This document shows, one piece after another, positions 1-12,250 of a stretch of DNA of 64,000 nucleotides. The DNA is from Nepenthes gracilis (taxonomy: Eukaryota > Streptophyta > Magnoliopsida > Caryophyllales > Nepenthaceae). Each line of letters starts with the position of its first letter. Position 1 is the first letter of the stretch. A program made the translations under genes and the position numbers. The stretch is from positions 6,325,892-6,389,891 of the forward strand of contig BSYO01000020.1 of NCBI GenBank assembly GCA_033239525.1, written 5' to 3'. A model generated the notes under the pieces. That model was not told where the DNA came from and did not search any database. It was given only the letters and a program-made list of their open reading frames with translations.

Positions 1-191
1 TTAACGGAGGATTCTATTGTGATCTTTGTTTCATAATTGCTAAATACATGGTTGCTAAGTATCAATGTTAAGGAAATACTTTGGTCGAAGGAATATGCAT
101 GAGCATTGGGGCAGGACGGCAGACTTGACAGCCTGAGAAACACGAACACTCTCTTGGCACTAAATATCAGTGTCCTACACGTATCGGACAT

Positions 192-917
192 TGGTACTCT
201 CCCTATACAGATGGGTTTTAGCCACCCCTTTTGAGTATCATAACAAACGGATAATTATTGGAAGGTCGCGTGATATTCGCATGACAGTTGATCGGAGATC
301 GGTTGATGGCTATCCTAAGGGACAAAAGATATGAAGGGTCAAGTGATATTTGTGCGAGAGTCCGCCGAGAATTGGTCAAAGATCAGTAGAGGGGCGCATG
401 ACAAACGCTTGATTCATGCCTATGCACCGATTCTAGATTAGGGGTTGCTTGAGGTATGCCCAAGAGGGCACTCATGGGCCGATTTTAGTGGGCACACGCT
501 CGGCGGGCATCTGGCGTGATTTTTAATCAATTTTAAAATTATTTCTCACACAAGGAACGTCGTACAGGGAGAAAGAAGAGGTACAAGTTTAATCAATTTG
601 ATTACTCTTATTTCTCATTATATTTTTTTCTTAAGGGTTGCTAGGCGTATTGAGGAGGTTATAATTAATTGTTCTTCACTCGAAATTGTTGTGAATGGAT
701 TTTAGAAGAGGTTATTTTTAATCGGCACTATTATTATATTAGATTTATTCGGACATTATCCCGTGATTTTTTTCTTAATTGAAAAGAGTTTCATAAGTTA
801 AAAAACGTTGTATATTATTATATTTTTTGTACTCATGAGTTTTGTGGTTGACGTTTGACGAGGAGTTCAAGTTTATTCTACTACGTTGGGTTTTGTGTGT
901 TCGAGTCGAACCCCAAT
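192..917 (+). repeat. Degenerate 5' LTR of the first copia-type element
   Basis: Positions about 192-590 align with 2445-2890. Shared landmarks include the run around CTTGATTCATGC and the phrase around TTAGGGGT. The right end is set by the primer site immediately downstream. The left end is the TG at 192-193, chosen because the 3' copy has a TG at the matching place after a purine-rich stretch. The 590-917 half has no counterpart in the truncated 3' copy. Confidence 0.55.
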
Positions 918-920
918 AAG

Positions 921-932
921 TGGCATCAGAGA
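921..932 (+). other. Primer binding site (tRNA-iMet type) of the first copia element
   Basis: TGGCATCAGAGA differs by one base from the usual plant copia primer site TGGTATCAGAG, which pairs with the 3' end of initiator methionine tRNA. It sits a few bases after the inferred LTR end. Confidence 0.6.
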
Positions 933-1013
933 GTAAATTATAAAACTACGATTTGATGGTGTCGACGTTAAGGAGTTTTTCATTTTGTGTTGAGCAATTT
1001 AATATGCAAAATA

Positions 1014-2232
1014 GTTTCATTCTTTGGCAAGAAAGAGTAATAAATATTTTAACCCAAGAAGAAATGGTAAAAGTATTTCGGAGTAATAAGGATAAGTTGG
1101 AGAAGATGGAGGATGAGAAGTGATAAGATATGAGAGATATTGTTAATTATACGATTAAGTTGTATCCCATGGATAACACTTTTCAAGAAATCATTAGCTT
1201 ATCTGATCTAGCAGAAGTTTGGATGAAGTTTGAGAGTCAGTATTAGTCCGAATCCTTAACAACGAGGTAGCATGTGTAAAGAAGTTCTATGGCTTTCATT
1301 TGTCGGAAGGAGGCAGTTTCGAGAATCGCTTGGATCAATTTAATCGGATTCTGACAAAAATGTCGGCATTTGATAAGAAGATTAAGAAAGAAAACAATGC
1401 ATTAGTATTGTTAACTTTTTTGTTAGCCTTGTACGATCATATTATCACGATACTATTATTTGGAAAAGACACATTCAGCTTTGATAAGGTTATCACTTCT
1501 TTACTTATGAATGAGTCAAGGCAAAAGGGAAGCGTTAAGGTTACAGGGGAGTTAATACTCTTGGTATCCACTAGCAGTTGGGAATATGAAAGATCAAGAG
1601 ACCAAGGCGACAAATAGGAGAGGAGTAACAGTCGATCTAAATTTCAAGATATAGAGTACTTCCATTGTAGTAAGAAAAGCCACATGAAGTGAGATTGCTT
1701 CAAAATAAAGTAGGAGAAGGGGGTGGAGGCGAACGTCAAGAGAGAAGGGATCATGATGAAAATGATCGGATTTCTATCACTTCCTGTAGAGACCTTGTAA
1801 TTGTCCATGTGAGGAAGATACGAAACTTTTCAAGCTAAAAGACGAATTGGATGATGTATAGCGGTTCTTCACGCCATGTAACATTGAGGAAGCCCCTATT
1901 CACCAACTATATGCCCCGGGGACTACGGGGTATTGAGGATGAGTAACGATGGTTTGTTGAGGGTAATTAGTGATGGAGATTTTAGCTTACAAACAAGTAA
2001 TGGGACGAAACTCATGTTGAAGGGTGTGTAACATGCCCCAGAGTTGTTGAATGTGATTTCAACTGAAAAGTTTAATAAAAAAGGCTTTTGCACAGTGTTT
2101 AAAAAAGGCCAGTGAAAGCTTACCAAATGTGCCTCGGTTATAGTAAGGAAAAGCAAATAATCAAGCCGATACTTTATGAAAGTTTCAATTGTCAAAAATA
2201 ATACAAAGGTGATCAACGGAGGCATTGGTTAA
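1014..2232 (+). pseudogene. Copia gag and protease-region remnant
   Basis: The longest open piece is 1300-1617. It reads like a copia gag (UBN2-type) core, with a leucine-rich helix around LVLLTFLLALYDH. A zinc-knuckle remnant follows at 1657-1701: it reads FHCSKKSHMK, stop, DC, so the first cysteine is replaced and a stop interrupts it. From about 1923 another frame reads like the region after the copia protease (an SNDGLLRVISDG-like start, then a stop, then HAPELLNVIST). Frame changes and stops rule out function. Everything downstream that should encode integrase and polymerase is missing. Confidence 0.6.
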
Positions 2233-2444
2233 GATGGCGGGAAGATGAGGCTGAGGAAGAGTATAAGGGGGAGTGATTCTATCATAAAGGAGAAGCCGAA
2301 TAGGAGTTAAAATATTCCAAGTTCACTGGAGAAAAAGAGAGTATCATTTAAACTTATGGAGCCCGACGTCAAGATCCCTTTGGAGGGAAAGTTGTCAAGG
2401 GAAAGTGATGATGGACATCGGTAAAGGTGAAGGGTTCCCCACAA

Positions 2445-2890
2445 TGTTATAAGGAAACGATTTTGATCACTCCTTTATGAGTGTCACAATAAATAAATAG
2501 TTATTAAAAGGTTGTGAGATATTCATGCGAGGTTAATTGAAGGTTGGTTAATGGTTATTCAAGCGACAAAAGATATTAAAAGGTTACACAATATTTATGC
2601 AAATGTTGGCAAAGGATCGGTCAAAAGTTAACAAAGTTGTGCATAACAGACACTTGATTCATGCGTATGCACTAATTTCAAATTAGGGGTCACCTGAGGC
2701 ATGCTCGAGAGGGTAGTCGTGTGTCAATTTCAATAATCGCACTCGACATACACCTGACGGGTGCTATAATGTTGCGTCTAGTATATAATCATGCCTAACA
2801 TGATTTTAGAGTAATTTTGAAATCATTTATCATACAAGAAGTACCACACTGAGAAAAAGAAAAAAAAAAGATAGAATAGGAAGAGGTTTA
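2445..2890 (+). repeat. Truncated 3' LTR of the first copia-type element
   Basis: This direct repeat of 192-590 starts after a purine-rich stretch ending at about 2440. Homology fades near 2890, so the LTR is truncated on its right side or replaced by unrelated sequence. Confidence 0.55.
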
Positions 2891-5280
2891 ATATCCAGTT
2901 AAGATCCGATAACTGATGTGTTGGATGTGTTGTAGCAGCTTATAAGTAAAAGAAACAACACATCTTAGTCAACATTTTGAGTTTGGACAGCAGGTAATAT
3001 CGGTTTAAATCCGCTATGGCCTTATATCATAACTTAGGTACTATCTATCCATGATTTGATTTTGGTCGATCGTCGTCGATGATTTTAGTTTTGGTTAGTC
3101 AAGTTGGGGATGTTTATTACTTTCGCAGATTATTGTATGTTTACTTCGATTTTGAACGGGTATCTTTCCTTATCAAGATTTGATGTCATTTTGATTTGAG
3201 TCAGTGTTGAAACCATTAATGATGTGGCAAAGTATTTGGGTTTTATATTAACTGTTGTTTTATTTATAGTTAGTAACGGGATTTAGGATATTGTCCGTCA
3301 CAGTACTAGGCTCAAAGCCACTTATGTCCAGCTTTCTATACTAGTTATGCCTACATCCCAAGCCACATGCCTAGACCTTGGCAAGGCTTGTGCTCAAGTT
3401 CGAAGCTGCTTTTGGCTATCTTCTTGTGCTAGCCGTGCTTGCACCTCCAGGCACCACCTTGAACCATGGCTAGGCTTGCAGTTAGAATTGTCATCCCCTT
3501 GCCACCCACAGCCACCGCTCTGCTCCTTGCACTGGCCATACCCACACTTGCGTCGGTTCCCATTCTTTATGCATTGACAACCCACGCCGACACCTTTGAC
3601 TGTCAGAGGCATAACCACTAGTCAACATATCCCATTTAATCTACTACCAAATCCTCAATTGAATGGTGTTGCTGTTGACCACTACCACCATGATTACGTT
3701 GTGGTTGATTCGCTGCTATTTGGGACAACGAGCAACTGAAGTTAAATGTTGAATCAGTCCAAAATTTAAAATTTGAATAGGTCTAATATAGATCTCAAGT
3801 CTAAATAGACACATAATAAATAAGAGGACTGGGTAGGTCTAAAGGGATAGATAGAGAGTATAGATGATCATACATTTTTAACTAAAAATCATGTAATTTG
3901 GATAAGCCTCAACATTCTTATTGATATACCAGGCCTAATAAAATTTTTATCTATTTATATTAATATTATTTATTTATTTTAATTATTATTTAAAATAATT
4001 TTAAGGTCTTTTTCACGTTTGGTATGTAAGAAATTGATTTAGGGTTTTGAATCACGCTTAAATACAGGTCATTAAGGATTTTGGTCGAATCAAATTTCTA
4101 GACATATATCAGTGTTATAGTAAAAGACCCTATTTTTCAACTTCTTCGAGTATTGATACAGGACTTCTCACGCTTGACCTGGCTTGTTGACGGCTCAAGC
4201 AGGTTTCTTTCTGGTTTTTCAGAAGCCACTCATAATTCTCGTATTTGACAATACAAGAATTATTCTGTGATAATGGAAGTGGATTTCAATACTGAGATTT
4301 CTTTTAATTATTATTGTTTGATTTCTCTAAAATTTTGAGAATATATTTTATTATATTTATTTTTAGGAGTTTGATATTTTTTTAATTTTTAAATATTTTG
4401 GAATTTCGAATCCTGAGATTTCAATTTTTTTATTTTTTAGTTTTTAAAAAAATCTTGGGATTTTAAATCTCAAAATTTAAATATATATTTGTGATTTTTT
4501 TTATTATAATTTAATTTTTAAAAAATTCTGATATACGAAATTAGAATTTTAAAATCAAAAAATTCATAAAAACTTTTTATAAAAATTTTAAAAATATAAA
4601 TTATCAAGATTGATTTTTATTCTAAAATTTTAAAATTAGGAGAATCATTATCAATTAATGTATCATATGGGTCGGACTATATCAGGTATAATTTATTTTG
4701 AATAGTATTGAATTGTATATAGAATAGTCCAATATTTCAAATCATAATAGGTCATACGATGGACTGCTCACAGGCCAAGTTGACTCATCTTATGGTCAAG
4801 CCGTGTTAGGCATGCCCCGTTTAAGATAATGTTTGAGGGAGGAAAAGGGAATAGGAGAAAAGGAGGAAAATCAAAAATAATTTTATTTTTTAATATATAT
4901 ATATAATTATTTTTTTAATATATAGGCCAGGTTGTATCCATCGGTGGCACAACATGGCCCATAAGCATGTCCAGTCAAGTACAAGTACATTATGGGTCAC
5001 GTGTCATATTGGGTTGAAATTTTGTAATCTCAAATTGTATTTAGTATGACTTGAATAAATAGGTTGTATCGGATCGACAAGTCTTATTTAATATATTATT
5101 AATGTGTTTTTTAAATAGATTTTTATAAATAATTTGAAAAATATACTAATTGTTTATAGTATCTTTTTTTTTTTTTTTAATTTTACTTAATCAGAAAGCA
5201 AACCTCAAACATTTTTCAAAATCAATGTACCAGGGAACGGTTCAAATAAATGAAAGACTCAGGAATAATGAAAAGACAAT
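2891..5280. other. AT-rich spacer upstream of SEC61 alpha
   Basis: No coherent coding region or structured repeat was seen. Two short overlapping open frames around 3347-3618, one per strand, show no recognisable domain and look like chance. From about 3840 the sequence is very AT-rich, with long A and T runs. It probably contains the distal promoter of the gene that starts near 5.3 kb. Confidence 0.6.
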
Positions 5281-5293
5281 TTTGCCGTTGAAG

Positions 5294-5302
5294 AAACCCT
5301 AA
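5294..5302 (+). promoter_or_regulatory. Telo-box (AAACCCTAA) near the SEC61 alpha transcription start
   Basis: AAACCCTAA lies directly upstream of, or within, the pyrimidine-rich leader of the first exon. Telo-boxes are common near the start sites of plant housekeeping and translation-related genes, which fits a translocon subunit. The exact start site cannot be read from sequence. Confidence 0.5.
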
Positions 5303-5428
5303 TTTTGGGGCTTTACTCAGTCGAAACCTACCATCATCCCCTTCCTCTCGCTGTTATCCCTAAAATTCGATTTACGCCGCTGCCTCTTCACACGTTCTCC
5401 TTCCTGGATCCCACTCCTACCGTCTGCG
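5300..5428 (+). other. Non-coding exon 1 of SEC61 alpha
   Basis: A CT-rich leader ends at a strong donor, CTGCG then GTAAGT (GT at 5429-5430). The coding start lies in the next exon, so this exon is untranslated. The 5' limit is approximate. A 5' UTR intron is a frequent arrangement in highly expressed plant housekeeping genes. Confidence 0.6.
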
Positions 5429-8263
5429 GTAAGTTCGACTGATTCCCACGATCTTGTTGACTCTCCTATCACCTAATCTGTGTGTTTTCTTGTATGAGTT
5501 GCTCCTCCTTTTTTGTTTTGCTCCTAATTTCTCTCTCCAGAACGTCTATTTGTGTTTTTGGCTGTCGTTATCCAGTTGTATTACTGTTCTTTGTGAATTA
5601 TGGTGTCCTGGTTTTGTTAAAATCAGGGCTTTGTTGTGGTGTGGAAGCTTTGATCTCTCCTCTCTCCTAATCAGGGCGTAATCTAATCTAAGAATTGCTG
5701 AGTTCCAAAGCCTCTAATATATTACCTTCTCTCTTTCGTTTAAGCGTCTAGATCTGCAAGTCTTTTCCTCTCAGGCCATCGTTCGTCCCGCTTCTTAATT
5801 CTTGATTGTTGATTTCTTTTTACGATTTTCTTCCATCAGTTGATTGCCAACAGCTATAAATTGGATATGTAGATCATTTGATGTCAGGTCAACCCTAGAT
5901 CGGTTGCATGCTTACCTTATAATCTCTTCCTGCGTGTTATTTTGAAGCTGAGTTGTCTAATTTGGATTTTGAGTTGATCATATCACCTTCCCTTTTCTGG
6001 TAAAATAAACATTGATTTGGAGTTGTGGAAATTTAGGTGCTTGTACATATAAAACAAATACATCTGTTTTTTTTTAAAAAAAATTTTCCTGTTAATTTAT
6101 TCTTATGCATTGTATATACAGAGATCTTGTGAAGATGTTTCTGCTTAAATGACAACAGAAGAAGTTCTAGTTTTTGGAAAACAAGGTTAAGGGACACGGT
6201 CTGAACATGGAATTACATATGAGGAAAACATTAACCAAGAGGGGTGATGTTTAGCTTTGGAAAAAAATACCAAAAAAAAAAACCCAGCCACCGGTACTTG
6301 ACACCAGTCCACCACCACTGCTGCCACCACATCAGCATCAGAGTGGAACTGGGTGAGAGGAGAAAAACGGTGGAGGGTCTAAAGGGAGGACAGAGAATCA
6401 AAATAAGATTGGGACACCCAAGATTTTTTAAATGCTCAACTTTTTTTAACCTGAGACATCCAACATTTTTTTTGGGTAATATCCAAGATTATTATGATGA
6501 TATCCACAGATATTTTGTGAACACCCTCACAACTCTAAACTTGCACCATACTTTGATTAAAATAAAGGGTTGTAATTTGTGAGGGACCAATTGGTCCCCA
6601 TAGTAAGCGCCCCTCTGATTTTTGCATTTGTGTTGTCTTGATATTGGAAAAATGAAAACAGATTATTGACTTCGGTCTTTTGGCTCCCCTCGGGTGGGAA
6701 TACGCTCTTCATCTGATTGTACTAGAAATATCATAATCGAGTAAAGCTCGTAGCTAGGCTAGGATAGGATGATCAGTAGCAGTCTCAGTCAGGTCAGTTC
6801 AAAGCTCTAAGAGGAAAAACCTCCATATCTTACCACCGCTTTACTCTTTGAGTTGGTAGCCAAAGAGAGATTCGAAATAAGAAAGGGAGGGGGATACACT
6901 ACGAAGGAAGGGATATTACTAATGCTTGCTTCAATCGGTTTCTTTATCTTGTGGTCGACTGCAATGCAATTGAAAGATTCGTTCTTTTTCTAGGATTGGA
7001 CGGTGTAGACATGATTTGAACATATCTGTTGTTAGAGTTCATGTTTCCGGTGTAGATGTTATCAACTCGGTTTTCCCCGAGGACCATCTTCAATGGTTTG
7101 CATGTCAGCAGCAGCAACATCTGAATCACGAGGGCTAACTTCAGTGGTAGCAGCCCCTATCAATATCAATAGCAGCGCATATGCGACGATCGCAAATCTC
7201 TTATCTTTAAGTTGTCGCATATCAGCTGTAGCATATTTCTACTCCGAATCTCTTAATTCTAAATCATCTGATTCTGAGCATCAATACGCCTGCCTGACAT
7301 CCTTCAGGGATGGAATCTCTTGCACATGGCAGAGTCATATTGATGAGTTACACAGGAGCGTAGCAGATCCTAATTCAGGAGCATTGGTGGATGGACGTCG
7401 GAGTGGAGTTGGGCCAGGGTTTGAGGCAGCCTTGGGGAGTCCTATCTGGGTGGACATGGTTTGGGCGAGGCTGGGAAAGCCTCTCGCCTACAGTTAGGGC
7501 GTCGGGATGGCGGCGACGCTACAGGAAGTGGGCATGTTCATCGACGTGGCCGGGGTGTAGGTGGGTGAGGCCTCGGGTTGCCGAGCCATAGGTCTATGGG
7601 CCTGCTTGGAGACGGGCGAGAGTCTCCATGAGCTTAGTCAAGACTGACTCTTGAGTGAGTGGCCATTCGGACTTCTCCACTAATGGACTCCAACAAGCTC
7701 CTGATTCACCTCCTTCCCAGGGAAAAAAAAAAGGCATTTCCTTTATTTAAGTGTTTGCCTTTGATGCTTATTAACACATTTTCCAAGCCATGTGTTGGTT
7801 AGGTTTCCATGCATAAGTGCTCTTGCCTTTTTAGGCTGTAGATTTGATTGGATCTTTCAAAGTATTTGCTTCTTCTAGTGTTTGCTTCAAAGTATTTACT
7901 TCTGCTCTTTTAGAGACTGCGCCTTTATAGCTCCTATTTTTCTGATATCAGCAAAGATTGGTAAATAATACAATGGTGAGCTTGCTTTCTAGGTTGTAAA
8001 ATGCCAAGTGTCCTAGGTTGTCTATGTAGTTTTGATTGAGTATGCTAAATTAGACTAGTATCCATTTCAATATTGTGTTGTTGCTGTTATTGCCTCTAGC
8101 TCAACCGTTAGGATTTTGTCTTTTTGTTTTATGAATTTATATTCATGATGTCAATGATATTTCTAACTAGAGGTTACAGTTTCATTTCCCCTTGCAAGTT
8201 TTTTTACAACATTTAACTGCTTTTTAAAGTGATGTTGACATCTTAACAAATCATGGAAAACAG
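5429..8263 (+). other. Intron 1 of SEC61 alpha (2.8 kb, 5' UTR intron)
   Basis: The intron runs from the GTAAGT donor at 5429 to the AAAACAG acceptor ending at 8263, just before exon 2. It contains T-rich sequence typical of plant introns. Between about 6600 and 7600 the texture changes: GC-richer sequence with open frames on the plus strand (7093-7497 and 7391-7591) and no recognisable domain. That stretch is probably inserted DNA of unknown source. I would not annotate a gene inside the intron. Confidence 0.65.
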
Positions 8264-8287
8264 GTTATCGTTGTTGACTGGTTCAGA

Positions 8288-11200
8288 ATGGGAGGAGGAT
8301 TTAGAGTGCTTCATTTGGTCAGACCATTTCTTTCATTTCTCCCCGAAGTTCAGAGCGCTGACAGGAAGGTCCCCTTCAGGGAAAAAGTCATTTATACTGT
8401 CATATCTCTTTTCATATTTCTGGTATGCAGTCAGCTACCATTATATGGTATCCACTCTACAACTGGGGCTGATCCATTTTACTGGATGCGTGTAATCCTT
8501 GCCTCAAACCGTGGAACTGTTATGGAGCTTGGTATTACCCCCATTGTGACATCGGGACTGGTGATGCAACTCTTGGCTGGGTCAAAGATCATTGAGGTGG
8601 ATAACAATGTGCGCGAGGATCGTGCACTCTTGTGAGTCCTTATCTGTGTTTCTATCCTAAGGGAATTTTTTAAGATGGTTCTTCTGTATGAAGTTAATAA
8701 AAACGCAGGTACAATTGTCCCATCTAGGTTAAGCCCAGTGGTTGGACACTTCTCCCTGATTTGAGGAGGTCATAGGTTGAGTTCCCCATTTACTCCTATG
8801 TTGAGTTGAAGAGAATTGCCAAGCAGTAAAACCAAATTAAACTAAGTCTTTCTTCTTCTAGGTGGTTTGACTACATTCTTCGCTTTCATTCGGCTTCATT
8901 GTAGGTCTTGTCCTCTACTAAGTCCAAATATGTAAGATCATACTTGATGATTTCCTTTGATCTCTTCATTTGTCTTCATAAACAGCACATTAGACGGTCT
9001 TTGTTTTACTTCACTGAACTTTTTTTCCTATGTACGACCCAACTTTCTCCCATGTGATCACATTTCAGATTTTATTTGTCTTGTATAACCTTACATTCAT
9101 CTCAACACCATTTCTGGTATTGTTGTTTTTTTTTCACATGTTGATATTTAACCGTCCAATGCATCGCTTTGTATTCATGATTGGCCTAATAGCCACCTTA
9201 TAGTATTTTCTTTTGAGTGGTATTTTTTATTATTAATAACCCATCTTTCCAAACTTAGTAATGTCCTTTATAAACTCAGGTAGCTTTATTCATGTTTAGA
9301 CATTAAGTTGTAAACTACTGTAGCTGCCTTGCTAGGCTCTTTAGACGTCTCTTGACTTATCTGCAATGAAGCTATATATTTTGATGTTAACTTGTCTATG
9401 GGATTGTAACTTCTGAATCTGTCTTATTTATCTAGGAATGGTGCCCAGAAGTTGTTGGGCATTTTAATTGCTGTTGGTGAGGCTGTTGCATATGTTCTCT
9501 CAGGGATGTATGGCAGTGTAAGCCAGCTTGGTGTTGGCAATGCTATTCTTATAATTCTTCAACTGTGCTTTGCCGGTATCATTGTGATATGCCTTGATGA
9601 ACTTCTTCAGAAGGGATATGGTCTAGGATCTGGCATTTCCCTTTTCATTGCTACCAATATCTGGTCAGTTACTGTTTCTGACATTATTAAGGATCCAGAT
9701 GTTATATTTGATAGGGAATTATTCAACCTTTTTCTTCGGGCAGAAGTAATTACTTGAACATTCATTTCAATTGGATGGCAGTGAGAACATCATTTGGAAA
9801 GCATTCAGTCCAACTACCATCAATGCTGGCAGAGGGGCCGAGTTTGAGGGGGCTGTCATTGCCTTGTTTCATCTGCTGATAACCAGGACAGATAAAGTTC
9901 GTGCTCTCCGGGAGGCTTTCTACCGGCAAAACCTTCCAAATGTAACGAACTTGCTGGCAACAGTTCTGGTTTTTCTAATCGTGATTTACTTCCAAGGATT
10001 CCGTGTGGTTTTGCCTGTGAGATCCAAGAATGCACGTGGACAGCAGGGCTCATATCCCATCAAGCTCTTTTACACATCCAACATGCCTATCATTCTCCAA
10101 TCTGCACTTGTGTCCAATCTTTATTTCATATCCCAGGTATCGTGCATGAGTTAGTTTTTATTTTACTATTTCTCTCATTCGAAACGATACGTATCGGCCG
10201 ATATATATCGGTGTCAAGGACTATGGATAATGATATTTTTCGATATCACAATAATATCGTAATATATTTTCATATTGGTCAACAAAGTTGATATATCCGC
10301 CGATACGGTCTTCTCAGCTTATGATTTTTAATTTTTTTTTTATCTGATATATTCAATACCAATACATATTGTCCGATACTAATATAATCGCGACTTATAC
10401 TGATACTGATATGTTCACCCATACCACATATAATCCAGGGAAAAATGCATTAGAGACACCCTTGAATGGCGTGATATCCATTCATCCATTTGTTTTTATA
10501 TATGCTCACTGGTATGAATGTATGGATGGAATTGAACGCCATCTAAGATAGGATGGCTAAAAGGTAGCTCTTTAACAAAACCTTTATAATTAACATGATT
10601 TTACCATCATTTTCGTTACAGTTACTGTACAGAAAGTACAGCGGAAATTTCTTTGTGAACTTGTTGGGAAAGTGGAAAGAGTCTGAATACGGTGGACAAT
10701 CTATCCCAGTTGGGGGTCTTGCTTACTATGTCACTGCCCCAGCCAGGTGATTTAACAATTCCTTCTCTTATTTGGAAAAGATTGATGCCTGGCCTTTCAT
10801 TTCTCCGATTGTAACTGGATGCCTTCAAACTTGCAGTTTGGCAGATATGGCAGCACATCCTTTTCACGCGCTCTTTTATATAGTTTTTATGCTTTCAGCT
10901 TGTGCGCTGTTTTCAAAAACGTGGATCGAGGTTTCTGGGTCATCAGCCAAAGATGTGGCAAAGCAGCTTAAGGTATTCGTAGATTAGACGTCAAGCTTTT
11001 CTTATGTTTACACTTTGTACAAAAGTGTCTTGATTGCTGAATGTGCTAATATGAAATATGAACAACGTACTACAGCAAATGCTAGACCCCTATACTGTCA
11101 TGCTGCTTCCAATTTCATATATATTTGATTTGATTTGGAACATTTGGCACCTTAGATGATGTGTGGGTATATAACATAGCTGTCTGTATTCTATATAAAA

Positions 11201-11685
11201 CTTAAATCTGCGTTATTTACTAGCAAAGCTTAAAGCTAGCTGGAATACCTCTGACGGTGAAGATAGAGAGAGTCGAAATTAGTAGATATAAGGTATTTAT
11301 AGATATATCCTCCTGCAGCTTTCCAAATGAAATGTACCCAACTAGTAATAGACATGAACTCGTAAGCTACCAGAGGTAGGGATCTGGTCTCATTTATAGT
11401 TGTATGAAGACATTTTGTTTGAATATATTGTTTCTGGTTTTGCAGGAGCAAGGGATGGTGATGCCGGGACACCGTGATTCAAACCTACAGAAAGAACTTA
11501 ATCGCTACATACCCACTGCTGCGGCATTTGGAGGAATCTGCATCGGTGCCCTGACGGTATTGGCTGACTTCATGGGTGCTATTGGTTCGGGTACTGGGAT
11601 TTTGCTTGCCGTTACCATCATTTATCAGTATTTCGAGACATTTGAGAAAGAGAGGGCCGGTGAACTTGGCTTCCTTGGCCTGTGA
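8288..11685 (+). CDS. SEC61A: Protein transport protein Sec61 subunit alpha
   Basis: This is the pore-forming subunit of the ER translocon, the channel that passes or inserts nascent proteins across the ER membrane together with the beta and gamma subunits. Coding exons are 8288-8631, 9436-9663, 9782-10136, 10622-10746, 10837-10972 and 11446-11685. They sum to 1428 nt, or 475 residues plus stop, the length I expect for plant Sec61 alpha. The start is the ATG of [14 protein letters not shown], 25 bases into exon 2. Visible landmarks are the lumenal plug segment after the first membrane helix (residues about 40-75, [18 protein letters not shown]), many hydrophobic helices, the cytosolic ribosome-facing loop [18 protein letters not shown], and a conserved C-terminal [10 protein letters not shown] followed by GELGFLGL. 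All six introns have GT-AG ends and joining the exons leaves no stop. It is the only apparently functional gene in the window. Confidence 0.97.
8715..8830 (+). mobile_element. SINE-like insertion in SEC61 alpha intron 2
   Basis: The intron holds a tRNA-like head. An A-box-like AGCCCAGTGG (8732-8741) is followed about 33 nt later by a B-box-like GGTTGAGTTCCCC (8775-8787), the spacing of an RNA polymerase III internal promoter. The tail is A-rich and pyrimidine-rich. Both boxes are diverged, so this is an old copy. Ends and duplications could not be fixed. Confidence 0.45.
10185..10420. repeat. CGATAY/TATCGG-rich imperfect repeat in SEC61 alpha intron 4
   Basis: Many overlapping direct and inverted copies of CGATAC, GATATCG and TATCGG occur, including the palindrome TATCGGCCGATA. 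The block sits entirely inside intron 4 (10137-10621) and does not touch either splice site. It looks like a degenerate short-unit repeat or a repeat-rich transposon end. Confidence 0.5.
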
Positions 11686-12250
11686 TAGTGTGATGTGATC
11701 CCCTCTAATTTCATATCTGCATAAAAGGTGGTGGCAATGTCAGATTTGATGAAAACATAGAATTTTAGTTGGTCACCATTCCATGGAATAGAGCTGATAC
11801 AAGTTTTTTTAAGACCCCAGCTTAGGGCATTTGCAATGGCTATTCGTTTTTTTTTTCTCTTTGTTTGTGTGGAAACGTGACGTTCCCTTTTCGTGCACAA
11901 AGCAGACTGCAAATTTTACTGATCCAGCACAATGTAGAATGGCATCTTTCAACTTGGTTTTTGATTAATTCCTCAGAAAACTTTAGTTTTAGTTATCACG
12001 AGGTAATTATCCTACAGATGATGGACGGTGGAAAGCCTGAGGTTTTCCCGAGCGATGAAGATAGCAGCCTGAGACCGACTACAACCATTTACTTAGTGTC
12101 ATTTGGAAAGAAAGTAGAAGAAAGCAGCAGCTATAGTTTGGCTTGAAACCCCCCCGGCTTCGATAAATGGATCTGAGTAGTGTGGCATTGTGAACTTAAA
12201 TTCCTTATATTCTCTCCCCCCTTCTCTTGTTTGATAATATCATTGAATGC
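11686..12250 (+). other. 3' UTR and downstream region of SEC61 alpha
   Basis: The sequence after the TGA at 11683-11685 is non-coding and T-rich. No single canonical AATAAA decides the cleavage site. A plausible 3' end lies before about 12250, where pyrimidine-rich sequence is followed by AATATCATTGAATG. The limit is approximate. Confidence 0.4.

Larger units (their letters stand above)
192..2890 (+). mobile_element. Decayed, internally deleted copia-type LTR retrotransposon
   Basis: Two diverged direct repeats (about 192-917 and 2445-2890) enclose an initiator-Met-type primer site, a gag remnant, a zinc-knuckle remnant and a short protease-region fragment. No integrase, reverse transcriptase or RNase H can be read before the second repeat begins. 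The element is therefore a non-autonomous deletion derivative. The two repeats align across several hundred bases but differ heavily, so the insertion is old. I found no target-site duplication. Order of domains and primer site indicate plus-strand orientation and a copia-type origin. Confidence 0.7.

Noticed and set aside
3347..3618. Two overlapping short frames on opposite strands
   Set aside because: No domain, no splice context and no neighbouring exon. They are composition-driven in a locally GC-richer patch.
7093..7497. 134-residue open frame in SEC61 alpha intron 1
   Set aside because: It lies fully inside an intron, has no recognisable domain, and runs into GC-rich repeat-like sequence. 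It may be inserted DNA rather than a gene.
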